In this document: positions 34,396 to 44,619 of the stretch, piece by piece | Layout: each line of letters opens with the position of its first letter | How positions within the stretch are numbered: position 1 is the first letter of the stretch | Assembly: GCA_020639255.1 (NCBI GenBank) | Contig: JACKGZ010000008.1 | Location: 62,001 to 126,000, forward strand | DNA: 64,000 nt | Direction: 5' to 3' | Source: Phycisphaera sp. | Lineage (GTDB): Bacteria; Planctomycetota; Phycisphaerae; Phycisphaerales; UBA1924 | Position numbers and translations under genes: made by a program | The notes under the pieces: model-generated | What the model saw: the letters and a program-made list of their open reading frames with translations, nothing else | The model's database searches: none | What the model was told of the DNA's origin: nothing

Positions 34396-35809
34396 AGGCG
34401 TCGATCGCTCGTTGACGGCTCTGCGAGACATCGATGATGGGATCTGAGTAATCGAGCTTGGCACGTGCAAGGGGTGGCAGCTGCGACGGATCGTGAATGT
34501 CCTTCGCATCCAAATCAGCGAGCTCGGGCACATACGCACGAATAAACTCGCCATCCGGATCGAACTTCTTTGATTGCGAGTACGGGTTCATGATCCGAAA
34601 GTACGGCGCCGCGTCTGTACCCGTCGAAGCGGACCACTGCCACCCGCCGTTGTTGGCAGCGAGATCTCCATCGAGAAGATTCCGCATAAAGAACCGCTCG
34701 CCGAGTCGCCAGTCGATGAAGAGGTTCTTGGTAAGAAACATCGCAGTGACCATGCGCAGCCTGTTGTGCATCCATCCCGTCTGCACGAGTTGACGCATCG
34801 CGGCATCAACGATCGGCACACCGGTGCGTCCCTCTTGCCAGGCGCGCAGATGCGCCTCGCTTTCGTTCCAACGGAGCCGCTCGGATGAGAGATTGAACGC
34901 CCTGTGCATCGAGACGCGAGGGAACCCGACGAGGATGTGCTTATAGAACTCTCGCCACACGAGCTCGCTGATCCAGTGGACGGCTCCAGGCGAACCCTTC
35001 TCGAGTTTGCCATCGTTCCACCGGACGGCCTCGTACACGCACCGACGCAGCGAGATCGCGCCACAAGCCAAATAGGGCGACAGCACGCTCGTCGCGTCGA
35101 TCGCCGGAAAGTCCCGCTCTTCCTTGTACGCATCGATGCGATCGTTCACAAAGGCTTTCAGTCGGCGATGCGCCTCTTTCTCGCCAGGTATCCAGCGGTC
35201 CGCGTGCACCGGCACGGCTTCGTAGAGTCGTATCACATCGGGGATCGCATCGGGCTCGCCGATCATCGCGGCAAGCTTGCGCGGCTTGGCGATCGGATTG
35301 ACAGCTTCCGTGTCTCGCTCATATGCCTTGTACCACGCTCGCTTGAACGGCGAAAATACCGTGTAATACCTGCCCTCACCCGTGCGGATCGTGCCCGGCT
35401 TGAACACACACTGATCGGTGAACGCGTACACCTCGCCCACCTCGGACTCGAACCGTTCCTTCACCGCTTCGTCGCGGTCGGCTTCGTTGACTTCGTATTC
35501 CTCATTGAAGAACAGCGCGTCGCAGCCGGAGTCTTTGGCCAGCTTCACGATCTCCCCGGGCACGCCCTGGAACCGAGGCACCGTCAGCACGCGAAGTGCG
35601 ATGTTCATGGCTGAGAGCGCCGCTGAAAGCTCCTCAAGAGTCCGGCGCACGAATTCGACCTTCACCGGAGCCCAGTCGTGCTCCTGCCACTGCTCTTGCG
35701 TAATGACGTACACCGCGACCACGCCTTGGTCCGAACGGGCGCACGCTTCGGCGAGAGCCGGGTTGTCGTCCAGGCGAAGATCGCTCCGAAACCAGACAAG
35801 TCCCCGCAC
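34379..35809 (-). CDS. phrB: Deoxyribodipyrimidine photolyase / cryptochrome family
   Basis: 476 residues, the usual length for class I photolyases. The start is a GTG with AGGAG eight bases upstream, and that SD overlaps the stop of the preceding DCC-family gene. The N-terminal antenna domain begins GLVWFRSDLRLDDNPAL. The FAD-binding domain has WISELVWREFYKHIL, GWMHNRLRMVTAMFLTKNLFIDWRLGERFF and DGDLAANNGGWQWSASTGTD, with the Trp/Asn residues that line the flavin pocket. It should repair cyclobutane pyrimidine dimers with blue light; a cryptochrome-like sensor role is not excluded. Confidence 0.93.
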   Translation of the reverse strand: MRGLVWFRSDLRLDDNPALAEACARSDQGVVAVYVITQEQWQEHDWAPVKVEFVRRTLEELSAALSAMNIALRVLTVPRFQGVPGEIVKLAKDSGCDALFFNEEYEVNEADRDEAVKERFESEVGEVYAFTDQCVFKPGTIRTGEGRYYTVFSPFKRAWYKAYERDTEAVNPIAKPRKLAAMIGEPDAIPDVIRLYEAVPVHADRWIPGEKEAHRRLKAFVNDRIDAYKEERDFPAIDATSVLSPYLACGAISLRRCVYEAVRWNDGKLEKGSPGAVHWISELVWREFYKHILVGFPRVSMHRAFNLSSERLRWNESEAHLRAWQEGRTGVPIVDAAMRQLVQTGWMHNRLRMVTAMFLTKNLFIDWRLGERFFMRNLLDGDLAANNGGWQWSASTGTDAAPYFRIMNPYSQSKKFDPDGEFIRAYVPELADLDAKDIHDPSQLPPLARAKLDYSDPIIDVSQSRQRAIDAFKALK

Positions 35810-35818
35810 GCAACGCTC

Positions 35819-36244
35819 CTAGTTGGCCTTGCACCGGCCCGAATGGCAATTATCGCCCCCACCGGCTCCTTTGCGTTGGAGCATGGGTCGCAGCTTTGCA
35901 AAGACACGATAGAGCGCATCAAACAACTGGCGCAGCACGGGCCATGCTGTAGGCGCAATAATCCAGCCCAGGCCGATCGCACGGTACGCACGACGGAACA
36001 CTTCAACACCCGTCACCAGATCGCCATCCGGCATCACCGCGTGGATCGATCCCATCAGCTCGTCCTGCGATTTCCCGTAGATCGACGCATCAAACCCCGC
36101 CTCGGCGATATCTACGAAACGCAGCCGCTCTCGGCGGTCGCGTCGGCTCAGCCACGCCACCTCGCGTTTGCAGAGCGGACAAGCGCCGTCGATCAGCAGC
36201 GTTAGCGGATAAGACCCTTGTTGTGCGGTGTCTTGGTGTCTCAC
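35819..36244 (-). CDS. DCC family thiol-disulfide oxidoreductase (DUF393)
   Basis: 141 residues. The motif DGACPLCKREV near residue 19 is the D-x-x-C-P-x-C signature of the DCC family, predicted thioredoxin-like proteins, followed by IDAVMPDG-like IHAVMPDGDLVTGVEVFRRAYRA. The start is a GTG at 36244 (GTG AGA CAC) with GAGG upstream. It lies nine bases before the photolyase gene and shares translation signals with it. DCC proteins are repeatedly found beside photolyases, but the substrate is not known. Confidence 0.85.
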   Translation of the reverse strand: MRHQDTAQQGSYPLTLLIDGACPLCKREVAWLSRRDRRERLRFVDIAEAGFDASIYGKSQDELMGSIHAVMPDGDLVTGVEVFRRAYRAIGLGWIIAPTAWPVLRQLFDALYRVFAKLRPMLQRKGAGGGDNCHSGRCKAN

Positions 36245-36340
36245 AGAGCCTCATGATGCGTGCGTTCCAAGCCGCTCGTGCGTTCGTTGAATAGGGTGGC
36301 CTGGATTCAGCCAATGGCGAATGAAGGTCAACCCAGGTGC

Positions 36341-36931
36341 CTATTTCGCACGCAGGTAGCGTACACGGATGTACACCCACCCGAGCATGGCCCCCACGAG
36401 GTCCGCGCAGAGGTCCAGAGCGGTGTTCATGTAGCCCCCCACGCCCGTGCTCGGGACCGCGAGCGTGACGAGGAATTCAACGATCTCGTTGAACGCCCCG
36501 ACCCCAAGCCCGGCCATGATGACCACGATCGCCAGCGAGATGGAGCTGCGGATCCGATCACCGAACGCCGCCGCGGTCAGGCAGTACATCACGAGCGTCG
36601 AGGCTCCAAAGCCCACGATATGCACGAGCTGGTCGTACCTGAAAATCGGCACCTTCTCAGACAACGGGACAAGCATGTAATCGTACAGCCTGGCTTCACC
36701 GACCGGGATCCCTCCACCCGCAAAGTGCAGACCCGCCCAGACCGTGAGCGAGATCAGCGTGTCATCCGTGTACGACACCTTCCTCATCGAGACACCGATC
36801 AACGCCGTGAAGAAGATGATCACGCCGACGTAGATGATAAACTCGGTGTTGCCCCTGGCCAGAAACGACGCCCCGAAGCCGAGCACCATCAGCGACAGCA
36901 CGACCAAGATGCCGATGTGAAGCTTCCGCAT
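36341..36931 (-). CDS. DUF2238 (YjdF-like) membrane protein
   Basis: 196 residues with about six membrane helices. The family segment IFRYDQLVHIVGFGASTLVMYCL and AGLGVGAFNEIVEFLVTLAVPSTGVGGYMNTALDLCADLVGAMLGW are clearly present. The function of the family is not established. The start is two bases after the pntB stop, so it is probably expressed with the transhydrogenase. Confidence 0.85.
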   Translation of the reverse strand: MRKLHIGILVVLSLMVLGFGASFLARGNTEFIIYVGVIIFFTALIGVSMRKVSYTDDTLISLTVWAGLHFAGGGIPVGEARLYDYMLVPLSEKVPIFRYDQLVHIVGFGASTLVMYCLTAAAFGDRIRSSISLAIVVIMAGLGVGAFNEIVEFLVTLAVPSTGVGGYMNTALDLCADLVGAMLGWVYIRVRYLRAK

Positions 36932-36933
36932 GG

Positions 36934-38303
36934 CTACGCCTGCTTGAACTCGGCAACGATCGCGGCCATAGATTTCTGAGCATCCCCGAACAGCATCCGT
37001 GTGTTCGGGCGATAGAACAGCGAGTTCTCCACGCCCGCAAAGCCGGAGCTCATCGATCGCTTCGACACGACCACCGTGCGGGCCTTGTCGACGTCCACGA
37101 TCGGCATGCCAAAGAGCGGGCTCGACTGGTCCTCTCTCGCGTCCGGGTTCACGACGTCGTTGGCGCCGATCACGAGCGCGACGTCCACGTTCTCCATCGT
37201 CGGGTTGACATCGCCCGGCTCGGCGAGCTGCTCGTACTCGACGCCCGCCTCGGCGAGCAGCACGTTCATATGCCCGGGCATCCGGCCCGCGACCGGGTGG
37301 ATCACGAATCGAACATCCGCGCCGTTCTCGATGAGCAGCTCGGCCAGTTCCTTCACGGCGTGCTGGGCCTGCGCCACGGCCATGCCGTAGCCAGGCACAA
37401 TGATCACGCTCCGCGCGGCCTCGAGCAGCGCGTACGTGTCCGGGGCCGTGATGGGCTTGACCTCTCCGGCCGCTTTCGCCGTGCCACCTGTGGCGACCGT
37501 CGCACCGAAGCCCGCGAACAAGACATTACTGAGCGAACGGTTCATCGCCTTGCACATCGCGCCGGTCAGCATCAGGCCCGCCGCGCCGACGAGCGTGCCC
37601 GCGACGATGAGCACAGGACTCGCGAGTGCCAGCCCCGCAAACGCGGCAGCCACACCCGAGTATGAATTGAGCAGCGAGACCACGACAGGCATGTCGCCGC
37701 CACCGATGCGGATCACGCTGAGAACACCGATCCAGACCGAGAGCACCGAGAGAACGACGAGCAATGCGCCGTGCGCGTCATGAGGCACCGCAAAGCCCGC
37801 GATCACGAGCGTGGCCACAGCCGAAAGACCCGAGAGCGTGAGCTGAAACGGGAAGATGATCGGCTTTGTGTTGAGCTTCCCCGCCAGCTTCGCAAAGGCC
37901 ACGATGCTGCCCGAAAATGCAACGCCGCCGATGATCACCGCCAGCGCCGCAGCGATGCGCCCCACAACCTCGACATCGCGTCCCGGGAGCAATTCGATGA
38001 GCCCGACCGCGAGCGAAGCGAGCCCGCCCGAGCCGTTGAAAAGCGCAACCATCTCGGGCATCGCTGTCATCTTGACGCGCACCGCCGCGAACGCACCGAT
38101 CACAGAACCCACCGCAACCGTGATCGCGATCGTGAGGTAGTCCACACCCGAGGCCGACACCGCGACGATCACCGCCAGGATCATGCCCGCTGCGGAGATG
38201 AAGTTGCCTCGCTTGGCGCTGGCCTGCTTGCCCATGAGCTTGAGACCCACGAGGAACAGGACGCATGCGATGATCTCCAGCGCACCGCGGAGCGTCACAT
38301 CGT

Positions 38304-38307
<4 letters not shown>
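36934..38307 (-). CDS. pntB: NAD(P) transhydrogenase subunit beta
   Basis: 457 residues. The N-terminal two thirds are membrane helices (ALEIIACVLFLVGLKLMGKQ... and the proton-channel region). The C-terminal NADP(H)-binding domain III has YGMAVAQAQHAVKELAELL, IHPVAGRMPGHMNVLLAEA, VDVALVIGANDVVNPDA and GFAGVENSLFYRPNTRMLFGDA. The ATG at 38307 overlaps the pntAB stop (ATGA). With the two alpha parts it couples hydride transfer from NADH to NADP+ to inward proton flow, supplying NADPH. Confidence 0.96.
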
Positions 38308-38596
<289 letters not shown>

Positions 38597-38600
<4 letters not shown>

Positions 38601-39808
38601 CGTGCGCCTCCAACGGATGGGCTCTCGATCAGTTTCACAACCCGCTCGTCTCGGACGACGCCGCCGTGGGTCAGCAGCACTCCGCTGAGTATCTCGTCGT
38701 TCGCCGGATCCCTGAGCTGTTTCGTGTCCGAGTCGATCACCCGCATCAGCAGCGAAACAAAGTTCGACGCCAGCACCTGGCTCGCGTCACGAGCAACACG
38801 CGAGGGTAGCAGCGGGTCGCCGATCACTGTCACCCCGGCGAACTCGATTTCCTCACCTGGCTTGGCCACCTCGACGTTCCCGCCGGTCGAGATCGCCGCA
38901 TCGACGACCACAGAACCCGGCTTCATCGCGCGCACCATGTCCGCCGTCACGATGACGGGCGCCGGGCGACCGAAGATCTGAGCCGTTGTGACGATGACAT
39001 CGGATTCGGCGCAGAGCTTCGTGAGCTGTTCGCGCTGCATGTCGAGCTGCGCTTCGGTGAGTTCCTTCGCGTAGCCGCCCGATGTCTCGCCCGTCTCGCC
39101 GAGATCGATCTTGGCAAACTTGGCTCCGAGCGATTCGACCTGCTCCTTTGCGGTCGGGCGGACGTCGTACGCCATCACGCGGGCACCGAGCCGAACCGCC
39201 GTGGCGATCGCCTGGAGCCCCGCTACGCCTGTGCCCACGACCAGCACCCTGGCCGGTTTGATCGTGCCGGCGGGCGTCGACATCATCGGCAAAGCCTTCG
39301 TTAGCCTGCTCGCCGCGAGGACGACAGCCGCATAGCCCGCCAGGCTCGCCTGCGAGCTGAGCCCGTCCATCGACTGGGCGATCGTGGTCCGCGGCACCAG
39401 CTCGAGCGCCAGCGACGTGACGCCCCGATCGGCCAGTTTGGCGATCCGATCCGGCCGTGCGAACGGATCGAGAAAACCGGCCACGATGACGCCAGGAGGT
39501 ATCGAATCAACGAACGAATCCGACGGCATATTCACGCACAACGCGACATCCGCACCTGCCAGCAGTTCGGCCTCATCGCAGAGCAGCGCTCCGACTGCTT
39601 CGTACTCGTCATCGGCATGCCCGCAACCCAAACCCGAGCCTCGCGGGACGCGAACAGTCCACCCGGCCAGAACGAAGGCGCGAGCCGATTCCGGCGTCAC
39701 GGGGACACGCCGATCCGTCGAATCCTTCGGCACGATCGCCGCGATCACGGGCATCCCGTGCTTGGGAACGCCGCCTTGCGTTTCGGCTACCGATTCTTGG
39801 TCTGCCAT
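38597..39808 (-). CDS. pntAA: NAD(P) transhydrogenase subunit alpha part 1 (NAD-binding)
   Basis: 403 residues from the ATG at 39808. It shares the alanine dehydrogenase/PntA fold: DRRVPVTPESARAFVLAGWTVRVPRGSGLGCGHADDEY at the N-terminus, SLELVPRTTIAQSMDGLSSQASLAGYAAV, and the NAD loop VLVVGTGVAGLQAIATAVRLGARVMAYD. It is soluble and binds NAD(H) as domain I of the proton-translocating transhydrogenase. First gene of the operon pntAA-pntAB-pntB-DUF2238. Confidence 0.96.
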
Positions 39809-39942
39809 CCTGCACCCCAACTCACGGGGAGCGGCCACCCCGCCCCGACAACGCATAGATTACGAGCGTTGCAGGACGCGTGCATATTCCCACCCCGACA
39901 GGCGGTGCAGCCAATCCGGTCATTCTGGAAGCAACAGCAGGC

Positions 39943-41394
39943 TCAGCAGCCGGCGTTGTAATTGGCAACCCAGGCCGAGAAGTCGGCCGGTGTGCACGAC
40001 CCGTCGCCGTTCTGGTCACACTCGGAAGCCTGTGCGTTAAACGCCGCTACCCAGGCGCTGAAGTCGGCCGGGCTCAGCACGCCGTCGCCGTTGGTGTCGG
40101 CGACGCAGTCCACCGCCGACTCGAACGTGATGCGATCGATGTTGAACCGGTCTCCGTTAAACGTCGCATTCTGCAACCGCAGCGTCTGCACACCCGCTTG
40201 AAGTGTGATGGTAAATGGCACATCGACATAGGTCTGCCAGCCACCGGTGGCAGGGATGTTCACCGCGCCGGTCAAGTCTGTGCCGTCACGCTCGATGCGG
40301 AAAGCGCCGGCACCGGGATCAGAGGCGACACGCGCCACCGCGTTGTACTCGCCCGGCGTCTGCACATCGACGGTGTACTCCATCCAGTCGGCGGCGCAGA
40401 TGTACCCGACGTTGAATCCACCGCTAGGGATCGCCTCGATATCGACATCAACACCCGTGCGGAACGCGCCGCCGTTGTTGTCGATGTCGCAATCGAAGTA
40501 GGCATCGCCCGGGTAGCCCTCATCGAACTCCTCGGCTTCGAGCACGCCCGGGAGCACCGCAGCCGTACCGCCAAACGGCGCCTGGACCCGCTGATACACG
40601 CGGATGTAATCGATCTGGAATTGCTGCGGGAACACAGAGGAACCGTTGGGATAGCCCGGCCAATTGCCACCGACGGCACAGTTCAGGAGCAGGTGGAACT
40701 GATGATCGAAGGGCGCGCGGTCATTATCAGGCGCGTTGCTCGACCACCAGTTTGCACGGCTCAGCGAGCGGTACAGGGTGCCATCGACATACCACCGCAT
40801 CGTGTCGGGTTCCCACTCGATCGTGTAGGTGTGAAAGTCCGCGGAGAAATCGACGCCCGGGCTGTACGAACCGCCAGCGGAAGTGTTGTTCGGCCATTGC
40901 CCGCCAAAATGCAGCGTGCCGTGCACCGTGTTGGCGACGTTGATGGATTCCATGATGTCGATCTCGCCGCCGGCGGCCCAGCCCCCATATGGCGAGTTGG
41001 TCGGCAGCATCCAGAACGCGGGCCAGATGCCCTGCGTCGACGGGAGCTTCATGCGAGCCTCGATCTTGCCGTACTTGATGTCGAGATTGTTCTGCGTGCG
41101 GATGCGAGCCGAGGTGTAGTTGTACCCCATGTAGTTCTGCTGACGGGCGATAATATTGAGCGAGCCGCCCGAGACATTCACGTTCGATGAGAGTGAGGTG
41201 TAATACTGGCTCTCGTTATTGCCCCACCCTGCGTTGCCGTAGTTCTGGCCGTTGCCGATCATGTATTCCCATATGTTCGTATCGAGCTGGTCGCCCTCGA
41301 ATTCGTCCTGAAAGACCATCTGATAGGGCGCCTGTGCAGCAGCCTGCATACCAAACAAAACACTAGCGATCAGCCCGACAGTTTGGCTCTTCAT
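39943..41394 (-). CDS. GH16 endo-beta-1,3-glucanase (laminarinase) with CBM6 and dockerin-like tail
   Basis: 483 residues. The ATG at 41394 has GGAG seven bases upstream and opens a signal peptide (MKSQTVGLIASVLFGMQAAAQ). Residues ~25-250 are GH16: WGNNESQYYT at the substrate cleft and GGEIDIMES with nucleophile Glu144, Asp146 and acid/base Glu149. GWGNNE is typical of laminarinases. Residues ~265-400 are a CBM6 (LEAEEFDEGYPGDAYFD, DWMEYTVDVQTPGEYNAVAR, DRFNIDRITFE). The C-terminus has calcium-loop repeats DTNGDGVLSPADF and DQNGDGSCTPADF and ends in GC. It should cut beta-1,3-glucan outside the cell and hold on to it by the CBM. Confidence 0.92.
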   Translation of the reverse strand: MKSQTVGLIASVLFGMQAAAQAPYQMVFQDEFEGDQLDTNIWEYMIGNGQNYGNAGWGNNESQYYTSLSSNVNVSGGSLNIIARQQNYMGYNYTSARIRTQNNLDIKYGKIEARMKLPSTQGIWPAFWMLPTNSPYGGWAAGGEIDIMESINVANTVHGTLHFGGQWPNNTSAGGSYSPGVDFSADFHTYTIEWEPDTMRWYVDGTLYRSLSRANWWSSNAPDNDRAPFDHQFHLLLNCAVGGNWPGYPNGSSVFPQQFQIDYIRVYQRVQAPFGGTAAVLPGVLEAEEFDEGYPGDAYFDCDIDNNGGAFRTGVDVDIEAIPSGGFNVGYICAADWMEYTVDVQTPGEYNAVARVASDPGAGAFRIERDGTDLTGAVNIPATGGWQTYVDVPFTITLQAGVQTLRLQNATFNGDRFNIDRITFESAVDCVADTNGDGVLSPADFSAWVAAFNAQASECDQNGDGSCTPADFSAWVANYNAGC

Positions 41395-41617
41395 TTGGGG
41401 CTCCGTATGCGGTTGCACTCGACCTCATTCAGTGTAATCGTTTCATAGACCGTCCTGCAACACGGTTTCTCGGTTTCCGGTCCTGCGCCGTATTTTCGGC
41501 ATCCACAGCGTCAGAATGCCCGGAAACTCACTTTTGCACATTCCGCTTGACAGGGCACTCACCTGTCCTTCACAATGTAACTGTTACATCAACCCCGTAC
41601 TCTCGGAGTGGACACAC
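41395..41617. promoter_or_regulatory. Divergent promoter region of the glucan locus
   Basis: This gap separates the laminarinase gene from the plus-strand prepilin-like gene and LacI gene. On the plus strand TTGACA (41548-41553) with CACAAT 18 bases later (41572-41577) is a plausible promoter. It overlaps the palindrome described separately. A looser LacI-like element TGTAATCGTTTCA lies at 41433-41445, nearer the laminarinase start. Confidence 0.5.
41575..41589. promoter_or_regulatory. Perfect palindrome, candidate LacI-family operator
   Basis: ATGTAACTGTTACAT is a perfect 15-base palindrome around a central T. The half site TGTAAC resembles those of LacI/GalR regulators. It covers the end of the predicted -10 box and the transcription start of the gene at 41618, a classic repressor position. 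The LacI-family gene at 42678 is the obvious candidate binder. Confidence 0.6.
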
Positions 41618-42643
41618 ATGCATACCAGGCGGACCGGTCGCGGCAGTCACTCATGTCGACAACGGCATACGGCTTTCACGCTCATCGAGCTCCTCGTGGT
41701 CATCGCCATCATCGCCCTTCTGATCGGAATCCTCCTCCCCGCGCTCGCCAGCGCCAGGGACTCCGCCAGAGGGGCGATCTGTCTTACGAACCAGCGACAA
41801 CTCGCGACCGCCATACTCACCTACTCGCTCGATTACAAGGAGCAGCTCCCGCCCAACATCTTCGGCAACCAATACCGCTTCGAGTCCGACGGCAAAATCG
41901 GGCTCCGCTGGTTCGACGACATCGTACTCGGCGAGTACATCCCAAATACCGACGATGACGACATCGATATCAACAACGCAAACGAACGCCCGACCGTCGG
42001 CGGCGGCGTCATGAAGTGCCCCAATCACCCCTCGGGTTCGCGCTCCTACTCGATGAACTACTGGGGATCGTCGGTCGTCGAAGGGGTCCGCACTTCGTTC
42101 ACCTCGCAGGATTTCCGCTGGCTCAAGCCCGGCTCGCTCGACGCACTCGGCGGCACCGGCCTCGAAGGCCCCGGCAAGGGGTTCGACGCCGCCGTGAACT
42201 ACGCATCAGACGTCATGATCATCGGCGAGTCCTGGGGCCTCTACGGCAAGCCCGACGGAGAGACCGGACAGATCGAGTATTACACAGGCGAAACCATCGG
42301 CAGACGCGCCCTGCCCGGTGAACGATTCGGATCCAAGGAATACGACGCACCGGGTTCCGCGTCGTCGCTCTTCCCGCAGTTCCAGTTCGGTGCAGTGAAC
42401 TGGGATAACACGGGCTCGATCGAGTATGAGCGCGACCCCGGCGCCTACATGCCGTGGTACCGCCATCCGAGGCGCACGAACAAGTACCAGGACATCGACG
42501 GCGGAGCCTCGATGGCGTTTATGGACGGCAGCACCCGTGTCATCAAGGCCAAAGACACGTTCGACCCGGAAACCGGCGCCAGCACACTCAAGGTGCTCTG
42601 GAACCCGTTCGACAGCCGAGCAGAGCGCGATATCAGGAACTGA
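41618..42643 (+). CDS. Prepilin-like protein (N-terminal methylation domain)
   Basis: 341 residues from the ATG at 41618 (GGAG ten bases upstream). A basic leader ends in HTA and is followed by FTLIELLVVIAIIALL, the pilin-type processing site and helix. The residue before Phe is Ala, not the canonical Gly, which some prepilin peptidases accept. The C-terminal part has SMAFMDGSTRVIKAKDTFDPE, resembling the H-X9-DG family end. It is the first gene behind the palindrome and promoter and is followed by the LacI regulator 34 bases later. Confidence 0.85.
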   Translation: MHTRRTGRGSHSCRQRHTAFTLIELLVVIAIIALLIGILLPALASARDSARGAICLTNQRQLATAILTYSLDYKEQLPPNIFGNQYRFESDGKIGLRWFDDIVLGEYIPNTDDDDIDINNANERPTVGGGVMKCPNHPSGSRSYSMNYWGSSVVEGVRTSFTSQDFRWLKPGSLDALGGTGLEGPGKGFDAAVNYASDVMIIGESWGLYGKPDGETGQIEYYTGETIGRRALPGERFGSKEYDAPGSASSLFPQFQFGAVNWDNTGSIEYERDPGAYMPWYRHPRRTNKYQDIDGGASMAFMDGSTRVIKAKDTFDPETGASTLKVLWNPFDSRAERDIRN

Positions 42644-42677
42644 CTCCGAAGCAAACTCCGCTAGGGATGAGACACAC

Positions 42678-43775
42678 TTGAAGCAACGCCAGAACAAGAA
42701 GGCTTCCATCCGTGAACTCGCGCTCGAGCTGGGTGTCTCTACCGCGACCGTCTCTCGCGCGCTGAATAACAATCCTTCCGTTTCGGAAGAAACACGCACA
42801 CGCGTTCTCGAGCTCGCAGATCAGGCCGGCTACATGCCGCGCGTCGGGCAGCGATTCCGCAATGTCGTCGGGCTCGTCTACCCGTCGAATCCGGTGACAC
42901 CCGAGTTCGGCAGCTTCGAGTCGGCCCTGCTTACGGGCGTAATGAAGGGCCTCGACGCCGATCGGTATGACCTGGCTCTGATCGACATCCAACGCGATCG
43001 CGCCAAATCCGAGAGCTACACGCAGTTCTTCCGACGCAAGGGTGTCCGTGGCGTGATCATCCGCCCTGTCAGCCCCGAGCCGACGATCGCCGAAGCGATC
43101 GCCGACGAAGGCTTCCCGTGCGTCATGGTCGCCGACCGGTCAGATCACCCGAACATCGGCTTCATCTGCAGCGACTCGGGCCGAGATAGCTTCCGCGCGG
43201 TCGATCACCTCATCCATCTGGGGCACCGCCGAATCGGCTTGGTTTGCCACACTGTTCTTGATTCGGATCACCGCGACCGTGTCGAGGGCTATCGCCGAGC
43301 GCTTGCCGAGCACGGCATCGCACGCGATGAATCGATCGAACATTTCCTCCCGGCGAGCATGGAAGGCGGCGCGCAGGCCATCGACAGGCTGCTCTCTCAC
43401 GAGAACCCGCCAACGGCGATCTTTATTACGAACCCTGTCCCGACCGTGGGCGCACTCCACCGCTGCCTCGAGCTCGGCATCCGTGTGCCCGACGATCTAT
43501 CCATCGTTGGGTTCGACGATTCGGACGTCCGCTCACGCACCTACCCGAAATTCTCGGCGGTCTGCCAGAATGCCGAGCAGTTCGGCTACGACGCTGCACG
43601 CTGGCTCACACGCAGGCTCGAAGGCACCGAGACCGGCGTGATCCGCGTTCACCGCCCGACCACGCTGCAGTTCAACCGCTCGACCGGCCCGGCACCGGAA
43701 CGCCCGATCCGGCTTGCCTCGAACCGCAGCGACGTGATCCGCGTCGAGTTCCCAAGCAGAAAGAACAAGACCTGA
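42678..43775 (+). CDS. LacI family transcriptional regulator
   Basis: About 365 residues. No ATG precedes the DNA-binding domain in frame; a TTG at 42678 with AGGGATGAG just upstream is the best start. The HTH is canonical: SIRELALELGVSTATVSRALNNNPSVSEETRTRVLELADQAGYMP. The sugar-binding domain follows (VVGLVYPSN, GVRGVIIRPVSPE, HLIHLGHRRIGLV, PDDLSIVGFDDSDVRSR). Probably a repressor relieved by a glucan breakdown product. Its position inside the locus suggests control of the neighbouring transporter and hydrolases and autoregulation through the palindrome at 41575-41589. Confidence 0.92.
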   Translation: MKQRQNKKASIRELALELGVSTATVSRALNNNPSVSEETRTRVLELADQAGYMPRVGQRFRNVVGLVYPSNPVTPEFGSFESALLTGVMKGLDADRYDLALIDIQRDRAKSESYTQFFRRKGVRGVIIRPVSPEPTIAEAIADEGFPCVMVADRSDHPNIGFICSDSGRDSFRAVDHLIHLGHRRIGLVCHTVLDSDHRDRVEGYRRALAEHGIARDESIEHFLPASMEGGAQAIDRLLSHENPPTAIFITNPVPTVGALHRCLELGIRVPDDLSIVGFDDSDVRSRTYPKFSAVCQNAEQFGYDAARWLTRRLEGTETGVIRVHRPTTLQFNRSTGPAPERPIRLASNRSDVIRVEFPSRKNKT

Positions 43776-43844
43776 CCCATCCGCGGGGGTGTGGGATCCC
43801 CTCACGGAGTATTTTGATTTGTGCACTTTCAAGGAGAGATAGAG

Positions 43845-44510
43845 ATGAAGAAAATCGCAGCAATATCGCTCGCACTCGTCGCGGGCACGGCCTCGGCGGA
43901 CGTCACCGTCGGCGTCGACAACTCAGCGGCCCCGTGGCTCGCGTTCATGAACGTCTTCGAGCTGCCCGCCAACGGCGGTGGATTCGTTTTCGGCAGCCCG
44001 TGGGGCATCCCCGACCTCAACGCTGCGTTCGATGACGGAGCCGGCACGCTCACGCTCAGCCCGAACACCATCGGCGATCCCGATCCGTTCTGGTACATCG
44101 GCGGCGGCGGCCCGGGCGCGGCTGGAAACAAGATCATGGAAGCCAACCTCTATCAGGAGGTCACCGGCGTCTACAACGGCGACACCGTGATCTTCGAGGG
44201 CTCGGTTCTCTCGAATTCGTTCACCTCGGCTCACGATGCAACCGTGTTCATCCGTGACTTTGCCCCGGATTACTCGTCGGTCGTCGAGACCACTGCATCG
44301 CTGAGCGCCGGCGCATTCAGCATCAGCCTCGCCACGATCGCCGACCCGGCACGCCACGTCCAGTGGGGTTTCCAGGTCAAGGGTGTCAATGTCTGGGTCA
44401 CCGATGTCGCTCCTTTCGGCAACGCCGTCATCTCGCAGGTTCCCGCACCGGCCTCGGCCGCGCTGCTGGGCCTCGGCGGGCTCTGTGCCACGCGCCGCCG
44501 TCGCAGCTGA
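43845..44510 (+). CDS. Exported protein with PEP-CTERM-like sorting tail
   Basis: 221 residues. AAGGAGA precedes the ATG, and the signal peptide is MKKIAAISLALVAGTASA. The middle is a beta-rich domain (VIFEGSVLSNSFTSAHDATVFIRDF, WGFQVKGVNVWVTD) that could be a carbohydrate-binding sandwich. The C-terminus VPAPASAALLGLGGLCATRRRR is a Val-Pro-x-Pro motif, a hydrophobic helix and an Arg cluster, the tripartite exosortase-type signal. Located between the LacI gene and a related secreted protein, probably part of the glucan locus. Confidence 0.8.
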   Translation: MKKIAAISLALVAGTASADVTVGVDNSAAPWLAFMNVFELPANGGGFVFGSPWGIPDLNAAFDDGAGTLTLSPNTIGDPDPFWYIGGGGPGAAGNKIMEANLYQEVTGVYNGDTVIFEGSVLSNSFTSAHDATVFIRDFAPDYSSVVETTASLSAGAFSISLATIADPARHVQWGFQVKGVNVWVTDVAPFGNAVISQVPAPASAALLGLGGLCATRRRRS

Positions 44511-44619
44511 TTCCTCAACTCGCCTTGCGTGGCCGAAAGCCCGCGTGAGGCATTGTTCGTTCGTTGCACACACCCCGTGGGCGTATTCGCCCCGACCGAT
44601 CGATAGTGAGGAGAAAACC

